Shown here: piece by piece, positions 24,228-36,098 of the stretch | How positions within the stretch are numbered: the first letter of the stretch is position 1 | Layout: each line of letters starts with the position of its first letter | Origin: Cryptomeria japonica | Lineage: Eukaryota > Streptophyta > Pinopsida > Cupressales > Cupressaceae | Direction of reading: 5' to 3' | Assembly (NCBI RefSeq): GCF_030272615.1 | Contig: NC_081405.1 | Span: forward strand, 476,929,508 to 476,993,507 | DNA length: 64,000 nt | Made by a program: the position numbers and the translations under genes | The notes under the pieces: model-generated | Database searches by the model: none | What the model saw: only the letters and a program-made list of their open reading frames with translations | Told to the model about the DNA's origin: nothing

Positions 24228-24489
24228 TCAAGCTGAGTCATGTCCAATAATAGAACAAACTATTTGGGTCTCAAGAGAATCATAAGCGGGGTAATATAAC
24301 TCTTCCACTAGGAAATCAAAGTGAAAATTGGACTCCTGTAACTTAGGTATAGATGCCAAGGTAGCCATAACATCTGTTGCTCTGTTTGCAAACCTAGGAA
24401 TCTGTTGGAATGATACAAAAGAAAAATAATTCTTAAGATCATCAACCATCCTCTTGTAAGGCATCCATTTCTCATCTCGATTCTGATAT

Positions 24490-25305
24490 GTATCATAGAT
24501 TTGATTAACCACCTAGCTGAGAATCTCCATAGATATACAATTCTACAACCTTCCATTCAATAGCTAGTTTTATCCCATTCACCAAAGCTTCATATTCTAT
24601 AATGTTGTTCGTGCAAGGGAATAGAATCTTATAAGACTTTGGGATTGAAAAATTTTGAGGAGTAATGAATAATATGCCAGCACCTTAACCATTTTAGGTA
24701 AAGGACCCATCAAAGAACATTTTCCAAGGTTGTTGAGTAAGGTGCATTATAGATTCATCTAGAAACTCTATGTGTAGTGGTTGAGTGTCCTCAAGTGGAG
24801 CTTCAGCAAGTTGATCAGTAATTACCTATCCTTTTATGGATTTGCATTCCACATATTCAATGTCAAACTCTATAAGGATCATGACCCATTTTGCTAATCT
24901 TCCTGTAAGTGTTGCTTTATTGAGAAGATATTTGAGTGGATCAATTTTGGCCACTAGCTTGATTGAATGTGCTAGCATGTAGTGTCCTAGTTTTTGTGAT
25001 GCAAAGACTAACACCAAACATGCTTTTTCTATTATAGTATAGTTCATTTCATAAGACACCAATGTCCTGCTAATGTAATAAATAGCTCGTTCCTTTTTGT
25101 TGTCATCCTGTTGTGTCAGAAGTGCCCCCAGTGATGAATCGGTTGCTGATATATATAAGATTAATGGTTTACCCTGAATCGGTGGCATCAATATCAGTGG
25201 ATTTGATAGGTACTCTTTTATCTAGTGAAGATGTGTTCACATTGCTGATCCCAATTGTATATTACTCCTTTTCTCAATACCTTTTTGAAAGGTTGAGCTT
25301 TGTCT
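24490..25305 (-). pseudogene. Tat RNase H pair, broken
   Basis: The first RNase H (about 25190-24830) has KPLILYISATDSSLGALL, then RAIYYISRTL and FDIEYVE. A stop at 24826 follows. The second, plant Tat-specific RNase H (about 24730-24500) has WKMFFDGSFT near 24715, NNIIEYEALVNGIKLA near 24605-24560 and YGDSQL near 24515. The DG, E and D residues of the active site are visible. Stops are scattered through the second domain and beyond. Confidence 0.8.
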
Positions 25306-26160
25306 ACTAGCTAAGAAATAAATTGTCTGATGGATTGGAGACGTCCCTCTAGACTTCTCATTTGACTAATGTTCTTCGGAGGTGGCATTTCCATTATGGC
25401 TTGGACCTTCTCAGGATCAGCCTCAGTTCCCTTCTTTGAAATGATATAGCCAAGTAGTTTACTAGATGTCACTCTGAATGCACACTTCTTTGGATTTAAT
25501 TGGAGTTTGAACTTTTCCATTTTGTCGAGTATAGGACCTAACTCTTGAATATGTGTTAATATTTTCATAGTCTTCACTAAGGTGTCATCAATGTAATATT
25601 CCATATTCTTATGGATCATGTCATGAAAAATGGTTGTAACTGCTCTTTGATAGGTTGCTCCTATGTTCTTTAGCCCAAATGGCATGATGTTCCAACAAAA
25701 GGTTCCCCATGCACAGGTGAAAGCTCTCTTTTCTTGATCTCTAGGAGCTATTTTGATTTGATTGTATCTGGAGAACCCGTCCATTAGTGAGTACATCTCA
25801 TATCCAGCAGTCATGTTGACTATCATATCAATATTTAGTAATGCAAAGTTGTCCTTCGGACATGCTTTGTTAAGATCTTTGAAGTCCGTGCAAACTCTAA
25901 TGGACTTGTCTATCTTTGACACAGGTACTATGTTTGAAATCCATTTGGCATAATCTATAGCTCTAATGAATCTAGCTTTGAGCAGTTTTTCTAGTTTAGC
26001 CTTGACTAATAGCACTACATGTAGGTGCATCTTACAAAGTTTTTGCTTAACTGGTTTTACTTCTAGTGTAATTGAAAGATGGTGCATAATGAGATCAGGA
26101 TCGAAGCCTAGCATATTAGAGTACGTCCATGAAAAGTTTATTTTCTTTTCTAAGAATAGC
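25306..26160 (-). pseudogene. Tat reverse transcriptase, nearly open
   Basis: A 267-codon open stretch (26114-25311) carries YAKWISNIVPVSK, then RVCTDFKDLNKACPKD, MDGFSRYNQI and FTCAWGTFCWNIMPFGLKN. The catalytic motif is YIDD (25584-25595) in place of the usual YVDD, followed by the thumb block LGYIISKKGTEADPEK. It is preceded by the Tat leader FSWTYSNMLGFDPDLIMHHL, which crosses a stop at 26158-26160. It is the best-kept domain of the element. Confidence 0.85.
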
Positions 26161-27280
26161 TAAGTGAACTCCTTCAATTCTTCTGCTGATAGTGATTGAG
26201 CTACATGAATGATATGTGGTGTCTCTTGACTCCCAATGTTCACTTGCTGAGTTGCTTTGATCAATATGGAGGACCTTTCATGGAAATGACTTGGCAGTGT
26301 ATCAAGTATCTCACCTTCAGGCACCTCAAAGAGGTTTTCACCTTTAGGTACATCCTTTATTTTCTCTTTTTTAGATTTTGATACTGCCACAATGTGGTTT
26401 TCGCCATCAGATCTTTTATTTTTTTTATCTTGTTTTTGCAACTAAGATACTTGATATCTTCTTCAGTCATATTTTTGCTCTGTTTACTAGTGGAAGAGTC
26501 TATAGGTTCGACCGCATTGAGATAATAGTCTAATGTATAGTCATTAGAAAAAGTAGGTATATTCATGGGCTGGTTTTGTAAAGTATAGTCAATCATTTCA
26601 GGATGTAATAAGGATAAATCTTGGATATGTTCAAGAGCATTCATGGTATTGTTATCACAACGGTGGATCAAAAAGTTGAGTTCCAGAAGAATACCTTGCG
26701 TAAGTGTCTTGAGACCAGGAAGAGTCAGATCATGATTATTAAAGTTCACGTTAATATTTATTTGATCTAATCCGATAGACATACTTGTAACTTTGTTCAC
26801 TACACCAGACTGGATGTCATATCATGGTTTAACAATGATAAGATCAGTAGACATATTTTCATTATTTGTATCACTTGATTCAGGATTTGAGGCTGAGTAG
26901 ATATTTTCCTGAATAGGACTATCATCAGATTCATCAGGTGAAGTTTCTAAGTCTTCTTCAAGTGATTTAATAAGTGTATGTATGGTATCAACACCAACAT
27001 CTTTAATACTACAAGTTCCTTCATGTTGTGGTTCATTTGTCACTTGTATCTGACACACCTGTTGACATGATCTTGATGTTTCTGTGATTTGCTATCATCT
27101 ACTCCATTCAACTTCTTTTGGACTGATAACTGGTTCTTGTTCTGTAGCTTCCAACTCTTCTTGTGTAGTGCTATACCTAATTTGTTATGTTTTAGGATAG
27201 GGGTACATAGATGAGAAGCTTTCTGGTATTCTTCCTTCTTTCAATCCTTATTCATAATTTGCTTGTCTCTTTTTTCTAAT
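26161..27280 (-). pseudogene. Tat spacer between G-patch and RT, broken
   Basis: Three overlapping open stretches (26160-26441, 26357-26800 and 26822-27058) encode acidic and lysine-rich linker sequence without a known fold. The last stretch ends in LSAEELKEF, which leads into RT. A frameshift joins the first two. The region 27059-27280 has only stops and short frames. Confidence 0.55.
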
Positions 27281-27844
27281 TTATTGTATTTCTTTCTCTA
27301 GTTTTATGCACATCAACTCTTGAGCATCATTTATGACATCACTAAACTCTTCTGGAGTTTCTATAGTGGATGTGTCTGAGAGATGGTCAGGACCCCATTC
27401 ATACTCATTTGAATCAGTCTCTGAATCGTCTACTTGTTGCCTGCCAGTATATGTGACTGGAACTTTTAGTGGTGCAAACAATTCTCTGGTTCTTACTACT
27501 TCATCTCTTATATCCTCAGGGACCTCAACTTCCTGTATTATTGTAGCTGACACCATGGAAGCTTGAGCACTAACTATTTCTTGTTTCTTGACTATTGATT
27601 CCTCTTTCTCTTTTCTACACTTTGCTTTTGTTTGTTGAGTGTCTACTTCATCTAATGTTAAAGGCGATATTCTTTTCCACCACTTAGACTTAGAAACATT
27701 TTTTTGGTCTGATGTCTTTTTCGGATCGTATCCCAGTCCAACCTTATCATTTGTGGATTTGGTTTGTAGCTGAATTGGTTTAGTAATACTTTCCTTTTGT
27801 TTGCCCAGAGGACCAGTACCTGAGTACCCCATGTGTTGAATCAT
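27281..27844 (-). pseudogene. G-patch-like segment of Tat pol
   Basis: The 187-codon stretch begins MIQHMGYSGTGPLGKQKE and ends its first block with VGLGYDPKK near 27720. The G-x2-G-x-LG spacing is that of a G-patch, a glycine-rich nucleic-acid-related motif. G-patches are known between protease and RT in some retroviruses and plant gypsy elements. An acidic tail follows. The assignment rests on glycine spacing and position, not on a search. Confidence 0.65.
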
Positions 27845-28918
27845 TTTGTAGCCAGGACCATATTGGTTTGAGGAAATCTCACAATGTTGTACCTCCTCAT
27901 TTTGACTATCCTCCTTAAAGAGCTAGTTAAGAACATCTTCCTCTATTTCATCCGCCAAGGAGGTAGAAGACTATACAAAGAGACCATCATATATGGTATT
28001 CAGAGTTGAAGTTTGTGTTCTCATAGCCTCTGATGGCTTTCTCAACTATTTTGGTGATGAAGGGAGAGAAACTAATGAAAATACCAGTTCTATCTTGTAG
28101 CCATCCATGCCGGTGTTTGTAATCTTCAATCTCTTTTCTAGGTCTCTCATTAGTGCTTCTGGATCTGCATTTGGAGAGGCTGCCCTATTATGAGGAACAA
28201 AAGTATATGAACCTTTTGTCAATGCATTACAAATGACATTTGTATCAGCAGGAATACTAACTTCAGCTCCGTTAGAAGGAAAATTTAAGCATTGATGGTA
28301 TGTTGATGGTATTGCCTTCATTTCATGAATCCATGACCTACCCAGTAATATATTGTATGACAAAGGAATATCAAGTACTTGGAAAAGGACATCTCTTTCT
28401 ATTGGTCCCACTCTGATAGGTAATGATACCAGACCTTTAGAAGTCCTTTCTTCCTCATCATAGGCTTTTATTGTTATTTTCTTATTGGGATCAATGACAT
28501 TTTCAGAAAATCCTAGTTGTGTAAGCAGACTGTAAGTACATATATTCAACCCCGTGCCTCCATCTATCAAAACACTTTTGACTCTATGTTTGTGGATCAT
28601 GGCTTCAATATGCAATGGCTGGTTATGTGGATGATTTAGTGAGTTGTCATCTTCTTCAGAGAAGGTCAGATAGTGAGGTGAAGTTAGATGACCCACCATA
28701 GACTGAAACCGATCAATGTCTAAATCTTTTGGAACGTTGGTGGTAAGCAATGCTTTGTCTAGGATCTCTTTATGAGTAGATGAGAGTTTTAGCAATTCAA
28801 ATATTGAGATTTGAGCATTTGTCCTTTTTAATTTCTCAATGACACTATATCCAGAAGATGATGATGAACTTAACCTTGTAAATTTGTCCAAGGTTGATTC
28901 TTTTTGTTTGTTTGGCAA
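27845..28918 (-). pseudogene. Tat aspartic protease, largely open
   Basis: A 290-codon open stretch (28918-28046) has the block HPHNQPLHIEAMIHKHRV. It leads into the active-site motif VLIDGGTGLN near 28575-28550 and the C-terminal block YNILLGRSWIHEMKAIPST near 28350-28300. IDGGTG is a variant of the usual D-S/T-G-A/S. Coding from 28045 to 27845 is broken. Confidence 0.8.
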
Positions 28919-28989
28919 GGCTGATGGGTTTGATGTTGCTTGAGCCGGGTCAAAAGAACTAGCTCCTTGGAGGGTGACTTTCTTTTGGG

Positions 28990-30774
28990 AATGGGTGAGA
29001 GCTCTTGCATATCATGATTCATTTGGTTTATCTTGGATTATAATCACACTGCAATATTCCGAGTGGGAAGGTTCGATCATGTTGATAACATTGTCCTGAC
29101 TAGCATAAGTATAATTTACCATGGCACCTCTTTTGGTCTTTGAAGAATCACCTTGTTCATAAATAGGCAAAGGGTCTTTAAATGCTTTATGATCTACATT
29201 AGTTGGATGATTCCCAACAACAACTTTACCAGCATCTATGAGATCTTCAATCTCATGTTTTAGCTTCATGCAATTGTTTATGTTATGACCTTTATTCCGA
29301 TGGAAGTCACAGTATTCATTTTCTCTCCACCTTCTTGGTTTAACTTTTGTATCATATGGTCTGGATTTATCTGGTAGTGTTATCAAGTTGTTTACCAATA
29401 GAGTTTTGAAAGAGGATTCATATGATTCTTCAAGAGGAGTAAAATCACGCTTAGGTTTGGAAAGCCAAGGCTTTTCTTTGAACCATTCCTTTGTTTTCTT
29501 TGGCAGATTTTCTGCTGCAACCTCAGCAGCTTTAAGTTCTTGTGTACCACTAGACAAGTTGAATATTGTGGATTTTGAGTTGGCTTTGATAGTTTCTACT
29601 ACTCCATCGTTAACAACATTTTTATTATTGTCTTTGCCAAACTTCCAATACTTGTTCTTCTCTTTAGAGATAGATCCTAGTTGTGTTTCTTTCCAAGGCA
29701 TGATATCCCCCTTCTTTATGAGCACATCTTCCATTTGAATGGCATTATCTAGCATTTTGTTAAATGATGGGTGTACTTGCATTTGTATACTATATTTAAG
29801 TTTGGGGACCAAGTTATTGACAAATATATCCATTTTCTCAGAGTCTAGGATAGGTCATGAATACCTAGAGAACATCTTTCTCCAGCATTGGAGGAAAGTA
29901 AGAAGAGATTCCCCTATTTTCTGTTGAGTATTAAAAAGATCGATCATAGTCACAGGATGTCGAATGTTATATGAATATTGTTGTAAAAATAGTTGGATTA
30001 GTTCTTCGAAAATTTTTATTCCTTTGGGTAGACTTGAGAACCATTCCATTGCTTGACCCCCTAAACTCCTTGGGAAAAGGCGCATGAGGTTTGTTGATCA
30101 TGCATGAACTCCATACAGGCAGCACAAAACTCTCTGACATGATCTTGAGGATCCGAGGTACCATCATACTTATGAAATTTTGGGATCTCCACTCATGAGG
30201 GAAATGGAGGCATGTATAGATTCTTGTCAAATGGAAAGGGACATATTGTTTCCAGAGAATATTGTTTTGGGGACTTGTCCTTATTCTTCAGTTCTGTGAC
30301 CTCCATTCATAAGGCTTGTAATTGTTTGTGTACCATGAGTATAGGTGATTCTTTCTTTTTAGTAATGAGCATCTGAACATCATATCCAGTAGGAAGTTTA
30401 GCACCTTGTTTTGCTAGTTCTAAGAAATAGTCTTCCTTCTCTCGGGTCATGATAGCTTTCATCATTTTTCTAAAGTCTTTGTCCTTTTGACAGTCAAGGA
30501 TTTCTTTTTCTGGAGGTTCAATGTCTTCGTCAGCATCACTTGATGATGAGGAATCATTATCATTTTTGGGAATGTTCTTATCATCCTTATTTCCGTCATT
30601 GTGTTTCATCTCATATATAGTGGGAGATTTAGGCTTATCAAAAATTGGTCTACCTGATGATGATGGTACGTCAGTGAGTGGATCCTTTTCATAAAATGGA
30701 TTATCGGTGTATGAAAAGGGTATTCCTTTGCCTTTGTCTTCTTTCTTACAAGAAATCCTGGTTTGTGTAGGCAT
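28990..30774 (-). pseudogene. Tat gag, broken
   Basis: It starts MPTQTRI at 30774 with an acidic serine-rich N-terminus. The gag core (about 30085-29855) has MRLFPRSLGGQAMEWFSSL and continues with SLLTFLQCWRKMFS. The C-terminal part (29833-29012) carries a Tat-type zinc motif YCDFHRNKGHNINNC near 29312-29268, a C-x2-H-x4-H-x4-C variant. Stops near 30306 and 29853 and at least one shift break it. Confidence 0.8.
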
Positions 30775-32861
30775 TTTTATGGATTAGTGTGACCTAAAGT
30801 TGTTTGTGATGCAGAGGTCAAGATCAATTTCAGAGCTAGTTGTTCGGTTAATGTATTGTTTAGGAGAAACAACTGAGATTCATTCTGATTTCAAAAATGA
30901 TCTATCCTATATAAGACATTTATCTAAGTTGATTCTAAGCATTGTGTAAGATTCAGTCTGGTTTCAGGAATGATCTATCTTGTATAAGACATTATATAAG
31001 TGACTAAAATTTGATAGGTAGTTGATTGAACTAGTTGAAAGATGATCGACCAAATCATGCAACGCAAATGGTAGAGGTACACTATCTTGATCTATTTATG
31101 CTCAGGAAAATTGATAGCCAGTATTATGTTCACTGTAAGCTATTTTTAGGGAAGTTTGGCTGTTCTATTTTGACAAAACTAGAGACTCATACGACAGGAT
31201 TTTCTAAACCGGATGACAATTTAGCAGTTTTAGGACGACAAAAGTTTTGTTTCGTATGAGTTGTTGTATCATATCGTACGACAGATGGGTATGTGTAGGA
31301 TGAAAAAAGACTCATAGAAGTTCTATTTTATATGATATAGGATAAAGAACCAGACGACGGATTAAAATGACTCATACGACACAAGATCAGGTATAGGATG
31401 AGGAACCAGAAGACTCATATGACACAGGATCAGGTGCAGCATGATAAATTATCAGACTCGTACAACTGTTCACAGGACAGAGCCTAGAAATTCTAAGTTT
31501 TTTCGATTGCTTAGTATGATAACTGAGTATGACCAATTCTGAGATGGACTGATTTTGGACCAGGATACAAAATTTTGACATAAGATGGACAAGTTTCTAA
31601 CATAGATAGAATTTTGACTTAAGATGGACTAGTTTTTGACATGGACAGAGTTTCAAATCATTGAGTTGTTTCTTGTCTTCTCTAATTTTGGTATTTTAAT
31701 TTTTGTTTTAGGGATGAAAACACAATAAAATAGTATGTATAGTGACTCCAATCACAACATGCAAACCCTAAGGAATTTGGTGAGGAAAGAAAACCTTTGC
31801 TTGTAAACTCAGGTACACACCCAATAGCTAATCAGAATATGGTTGTTGTCTCATGAAATGGATTCTTAACGCTGTATTATCCGACTCCAAACATTAATGG
31901 GGGCATGAAATAACAAGTATCTTGGGAGAGTTACTATCTCTCTTGCACAAAGAATATCCCCCTTTCAGAGATGAACTGGATATCTTCTAATTTTAATTGG
32001 AACTAGTCAAGGATTCGTTTGGTGCATTGAGGTATAAACTCAATTAAGAGGTCTCCCAACCTTGGTAAATATACTCGAAGGTACGGAGGAGAGCTATTCC
32101 TGAGCACTATCGTTGACGTGATTTTCATCAAATCATGTTTATTTTATAGTGGGTTGGAGTACTTGGCGTTTAGTCATTCCCACTTAGGTCATTCCCCTCA
32201 CACCGATGTAATGGCTTTAAGAGTTTTTCAACCCCTCGGGAGGGCAGGCCTGCTAAAGATGTACAAATCTCAAACAAAGAAAACGCCTCAAGGGTTTGGA
32301 TTTTTGATTGACTAGAAAAAGAAGAGCATACTCTCCTACCTCTCAGAATCTTCTAAAAACACAAAAGAAAGATTTATTCTTTAACCAGATAGCAAGTTAG
32401 GTTCCTAAAAAATGAATTTAAAGAATACACGATGTTTAGTCGATTCTCCTTAGGCAACCTGCAAAGACAACAAATCAGTCGTCATATTGTCTTTATGCGA
32501 CAAGCATATTCTTTGACAAGCATTCTACAAAAATAAATTAGGCTATGAAAAATTATGAGATAGACAGATAAACAGTTAGAGTCAGTCGTCAGAATAATCA
32601 AAAAATCATGAAAATTTGCCTCTTTTTTTTTTTTTTTAAACTAGAAAATACAGAGTCATACGACAGTATGAAAACTTGTACGATACAGGATCCCAACTCG
32701 TATGAGACATGATTATAGTTCGTATGACACCTAGATTTTGTCATTTCAGCTGGTGGGAATTGTCGTACGAGATGTATGGATGAAAAATCAAAAAATCTGA
32801 AACCTAGAAAATAACAAAAAAATAAGTAGTCAGTCTTGGAGGCCAAAAAATGTAGTCTTTG
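30775..32861 (-). other. Long leader of the Tat element
   Basis: About 2.1 kb lie between the primer site and gag, with no coding motif. Variants of CTCATACGAC and its reverse GTCGTATGAG recur at 31180-31480 and again at 32650-32780. The centre (about 31700-32350) differs in character and could be a separate insert. Confidence 0.5.
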
Positions 32862-32880
32862 GGCCCCATGGTGGGTGCCA
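32862..32880 (-). promoter_or_regulatory. Primer-binding site of the Tat element (tRNA-Lys type)
   Basis: On the minus strand TGGCACCCACCATGGGGCC differs by two transitions from TGGCGCCCACCGTGGGGC. From general knowledge, the latter is the complement of a plant tRNA-Lys(CUU) 3' end. Both differences are G-to-A on this strand, as expected from cytosine decay on the other strand. Confidence 0.65.
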
Positions 32881-32884
32881 GAGA

Positions 32885-34017
32885 TGCGGTGTGTGAAAAA
32901 GTGGTTTGTAGCTGCAAGCACAACAATTCAATTAAGTCATTATATGCATGGTTAGTAATCAATAATCAATAAACCATAACAAAGCGACTAATTGCCTTCT
33001 AAAAGATGCGAGTATAAGATTGCTCTTGAATTGTTATAAGAAATACTAGTTACTAGACTACACCAAGATGAAGGATTTAATCTATATGATATTAATTATA
33101 TGGATGCAAGATGGATGAATAATTCAAGCAAATAACCAATTCAAGCAATAATGGATGTAAGCAATGATGGATGAGTAAAATGGATGCAAATAATCTAAAA
33201 AGAACAATAATCTTCAATGACTCCAGAGCGAAATTAGCGTGATAATAACCTCCAAGCGTGTTCTCAAAAATCTCTGGAGTAAACTGGAATGAGAGTTGAA
33301 GACTAAATTTATAGAGAATTACCAAAAGAAGATCTCAATTTAGAATTAATTGAAAATAATTGTGAAATCAGGTTTAGTTAACCTTGAGATAGATTCCAAA
33401 TATAGTTTAATTGAAATGCATTCAAATTAGAAGTCCAAGTTGTATTGGAAATAATAATAAATTAATTCCATGCATTTGTGATAAAAATAGATAATTCTTT
33501 TTATTCAAGAAAAGAGTCTTTTCAATGCAACTGAACTTCTTTTTCTGAAAAGCTTTGAGTTCCAATTTTAGAGAATAATTCAATAATTCAATTTAATTGC
33601 TTTTCTGATTTCAAGTTCTAAATTTAGAAAAACAAATAATATCTCAAGTTTGATTTCTCTCTCAATCCAATTCTTTTATTTTAATTTCAATTCAACTCTT
33701 ACTTTATAATTAATTCCTCTTTTGTAATAAATTAATTCCTTTTGCATGATTAAATGGCAATTTTATTAATTAATTAAATATGCAAGGATATTTAATAAAT
33801 TAAATGGGATAACTGATCAAAATGGTATTCTTGGAAATGATTTAATTAATTGAATAAATATTTAATTAATATTGAGTAATTGATTTGCCATGTGATTTTT
33901 GATGATTAAAGAATTAATAATGTGCTCAAGATTGATTTAATGCCTTTGGTTAGGACCTTGGTGATGTTGTCGAGATTAGGGGCCCATGGTTTAGATGACC
34001 ATTTTTAGGGTATTACA
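32885..34017 (-). repeat. 5' LTR of the Tat element
   Basis: Read on the minus strand it starts TGTAATACCCTAAAAATGG at 34017 and ends ...CACACACCGCA at 32885, about 1133 bp. The TGTAATACCC start is common in plant gypsy LTRs. Its AT-rich right half has many AATTAATT words. The base after it, 34018, resumes copia-3 coding. The second LTR and TSD partner are missing. Confidence 0.75.
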
Positions 34018-34936
34018 ACAAGGATACCTTGTATAAAGAGATTGCTGATCAAATGCGGTCAGAGTTTGAGATGTCAATTGTTGGAGAGTTGTATTACTTT
34101 CTTGGTTTGTAGATTTCATAGCAAGGTAAAGGGATATTTATCTCTCAAACCAAGTATGCCAAATATATATTAAAGAAGTTCCAAATGGAAGATAGCAAGC
34201 CAGTAAGTACCCCCATAGTGATTGGATGCAAGTTGAGCAAGGATGATAAATTACCGGTAGTGGAATAAACACTGTATAGATCCATGATTAGTAATTTGTT
34301 ATGTCTTACTGCTTCTAGATCAGATATTGTGCATGCAATATGCATGATGGCTAGATTCCAAGCTGCACCCAAATAGTCACATGTGAATGCAGTCAAGAGG
34401 ATATTTAGGTATCTACAAGGGACACATGATTATGGACTATGATATCCTAAGAATTGAGTTTTTTACCTTACAATACTACACTGATGCCAATTGGGTAGGT
34501 TGCATTGATGACCAGAAGAGCACAAGTGGTGGTGCATTCTTCTTAGGTAACTGGTCGGTCTCATGGCACAACAAGAATAAAGTTTCAATCTCCCTATCTA
34601 CTATTGAAGCATAATATATTGTTGCTGCCACATGCTACTATGGATGAAGAAGACCCACAAGGATATTTAGGTAGAAATATCTAACCCCACTCCCATCCGA
34701 TGTGACATTTCAAGTACAATTAACATATCAAACAACCTGATTATGCACTCAAGGACAAAGCACATTGCCATCAAATATAATTTTCTCTGAGAGAATGTGG
34801 CAGATTAGGAAGTTAAGGTAGATTATGTCCCTACAGGTGAACAAGTGGTTGACATCTTCACCAAACCTTTACTGGTAAGCATATTTGAGTATCTGAGACA
34901 CAAGTTAGGAGCTATGTCACTAGCTTCATGCACATA
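34018..34936 (+). pseudogene. Copia-3 pol end (RT C-terminus and RNase H), broken
   Basis: The frame gives MRSEFEMSIVGELYYFLGL, then [16 protein letters not shown] and [24 protein letters not shown] lies near 34318-34365. RNase H pieces include the DANW-like block near 34490 and SSTINISN...SRTKHIAIKY near 34720-34780. The end is VVDIFTKPL near 34848. At least eight stops and several frameshifts are present. Confidence 0.85.
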
Positions 34937-35169
34937 AATATGTATGAAGATCTATGGTTCAGGGGGAGTTCACTACCATATCTTCATAATCTTGGACCAT
35001 ATGCTAGACTCAGTGGGAGAATACATAGTCTAAGTGGGGAGAATGAACCAGATGCAAAATGACCAAGATGAAAAAATTCCCTGGCCCTTTATCATTGTTG
35101 TCCAAGGGGGAGAATGAAGTTGGTTGAAAAAATGTAGTTTGTGTTGACATCAATGCCCAAAGGGAAGAT
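34937..35169 (+). other. 3' untranslated region and polypurine tract of copia-3
   Basis: The stretch holds purine runs (CAGGGGGAG about 34960, CCAAGGGGGAG about 35102) and ends in CCCAAAGGGAAGAT (35156-35169). That last run abuts the LTR start TGTTGGCATTG and is the probable plus-strand primer. Confidence 0.75.
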
Positions 35170-36098
35170 TGTTGGCATTGTATTGTCATTGATGTCAACT
35201 GGTATGGTCAACCAGTATGTAGAAAGATGTATTATCTATCGGTAAGAAAGCAAGGGACAATATAAAGGAACATGATCATCGATATGCAAGGAGATGTGTA
35301 GTCAATTAGGATGCATGAGAAGATTGATGCATAACAGTTGGAGATAGTTGAAGACTACATACTACCGGTATGAAGGCAGGAGCAGTGTCAACCAGTAAAT
35401 AGGGCTACTAGTATGAAACAAAGTGTAGAAGAGATGGACACTGTGAGTCGCCCTGGATACCTGTTGTGGCTAGGCAAGTTTTATGATTGGGATAATATGA
35501 TCCAACTAACATAACAGAGAAGTGTTTGGCTGGAAAGACCGATAGGGTAAGAAGACCGATAGAATAAGGAGAAGTATTAGCTGTGTGTTTAGTCAGTGAC
35601 TGAGTCTAAATCGACACAATAGACTAAGCTGAGTTGGATGTCGACTAAGATGACACGTAGTCTCCAAGTGCCAAGTGAACAGTGCATCATCAAAGTAGTC
35701 GATGATTGGTAAGACATTTAATGTAGTCTGCATAAATTGTGGGATGATGACAAAGGTTTACAACTTGAAACAAAATGACAGAATAAGATTGAGATTGGTG
35801 ATGTAAGGATCGATCTAGGATATTGAGTAGTAGATTAAATTTGGTAAAGAAAAACATCCAAAGCATTTATAGTGATTGACAAAAAGCAGAGTCATGTTTA
35901 TCAAATATAGTAAGCTTGTTCTAGAAGGAATGGAAATGGTGATGAAGCTTGATTTGTTGCAGGTTGTCAATCGTGGAGAGGGGATCCAATTTAATTTGAT
36001 ATGATTCATGGTAGGTAGAAGAAACCCTAACAACATATAGTGAACCTCATTCTGGCGAGAAAACTTATGTATAAATATGCAGATTGAAGAGATGATAT
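35170..36098 (+). repeat. 3' LTR of copia-3, first piece
   Basis: It starts TGTTGGCATTGTATTG. The piece ends in gatat (36094-36098), the left TSD copy of the solo LTR. TGTATAAATATG at 36069-36080 is a TATA-like box just before the break. Confidence 0.8.
36069..36080 (+). promoter_or_regulatory. TATA-like box in copia-3 LTR
   Basis: TGTATAAATATG fits a plant TATA box in the U3 part of the LTR. The solo LTR insertion 18 bp downstream separates it from the rest of the LTR. Confidence 0.4.

Larger units (their letters stand above)
22594..34017 (-). mobile_element. Tat-type Ty3/gypsy element (3' LTR missing)
   Basis: On the minus strand the order is 5' LTR (32885-34017), a tRNA-Lys-type primer site and a 2.1-kb leader. 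Gag, protease, a G-patch block, RT, RNase H, a second RNase H and integrase follow. The second RNase H is the mark of the Tat lineage. The left limit is uncertain: the 3' LTR was not found and 22594 is chosen at a repeated motif in the probable 3' region. The right end interrupts the RT coding of copia-3. Confidence 0.85.
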
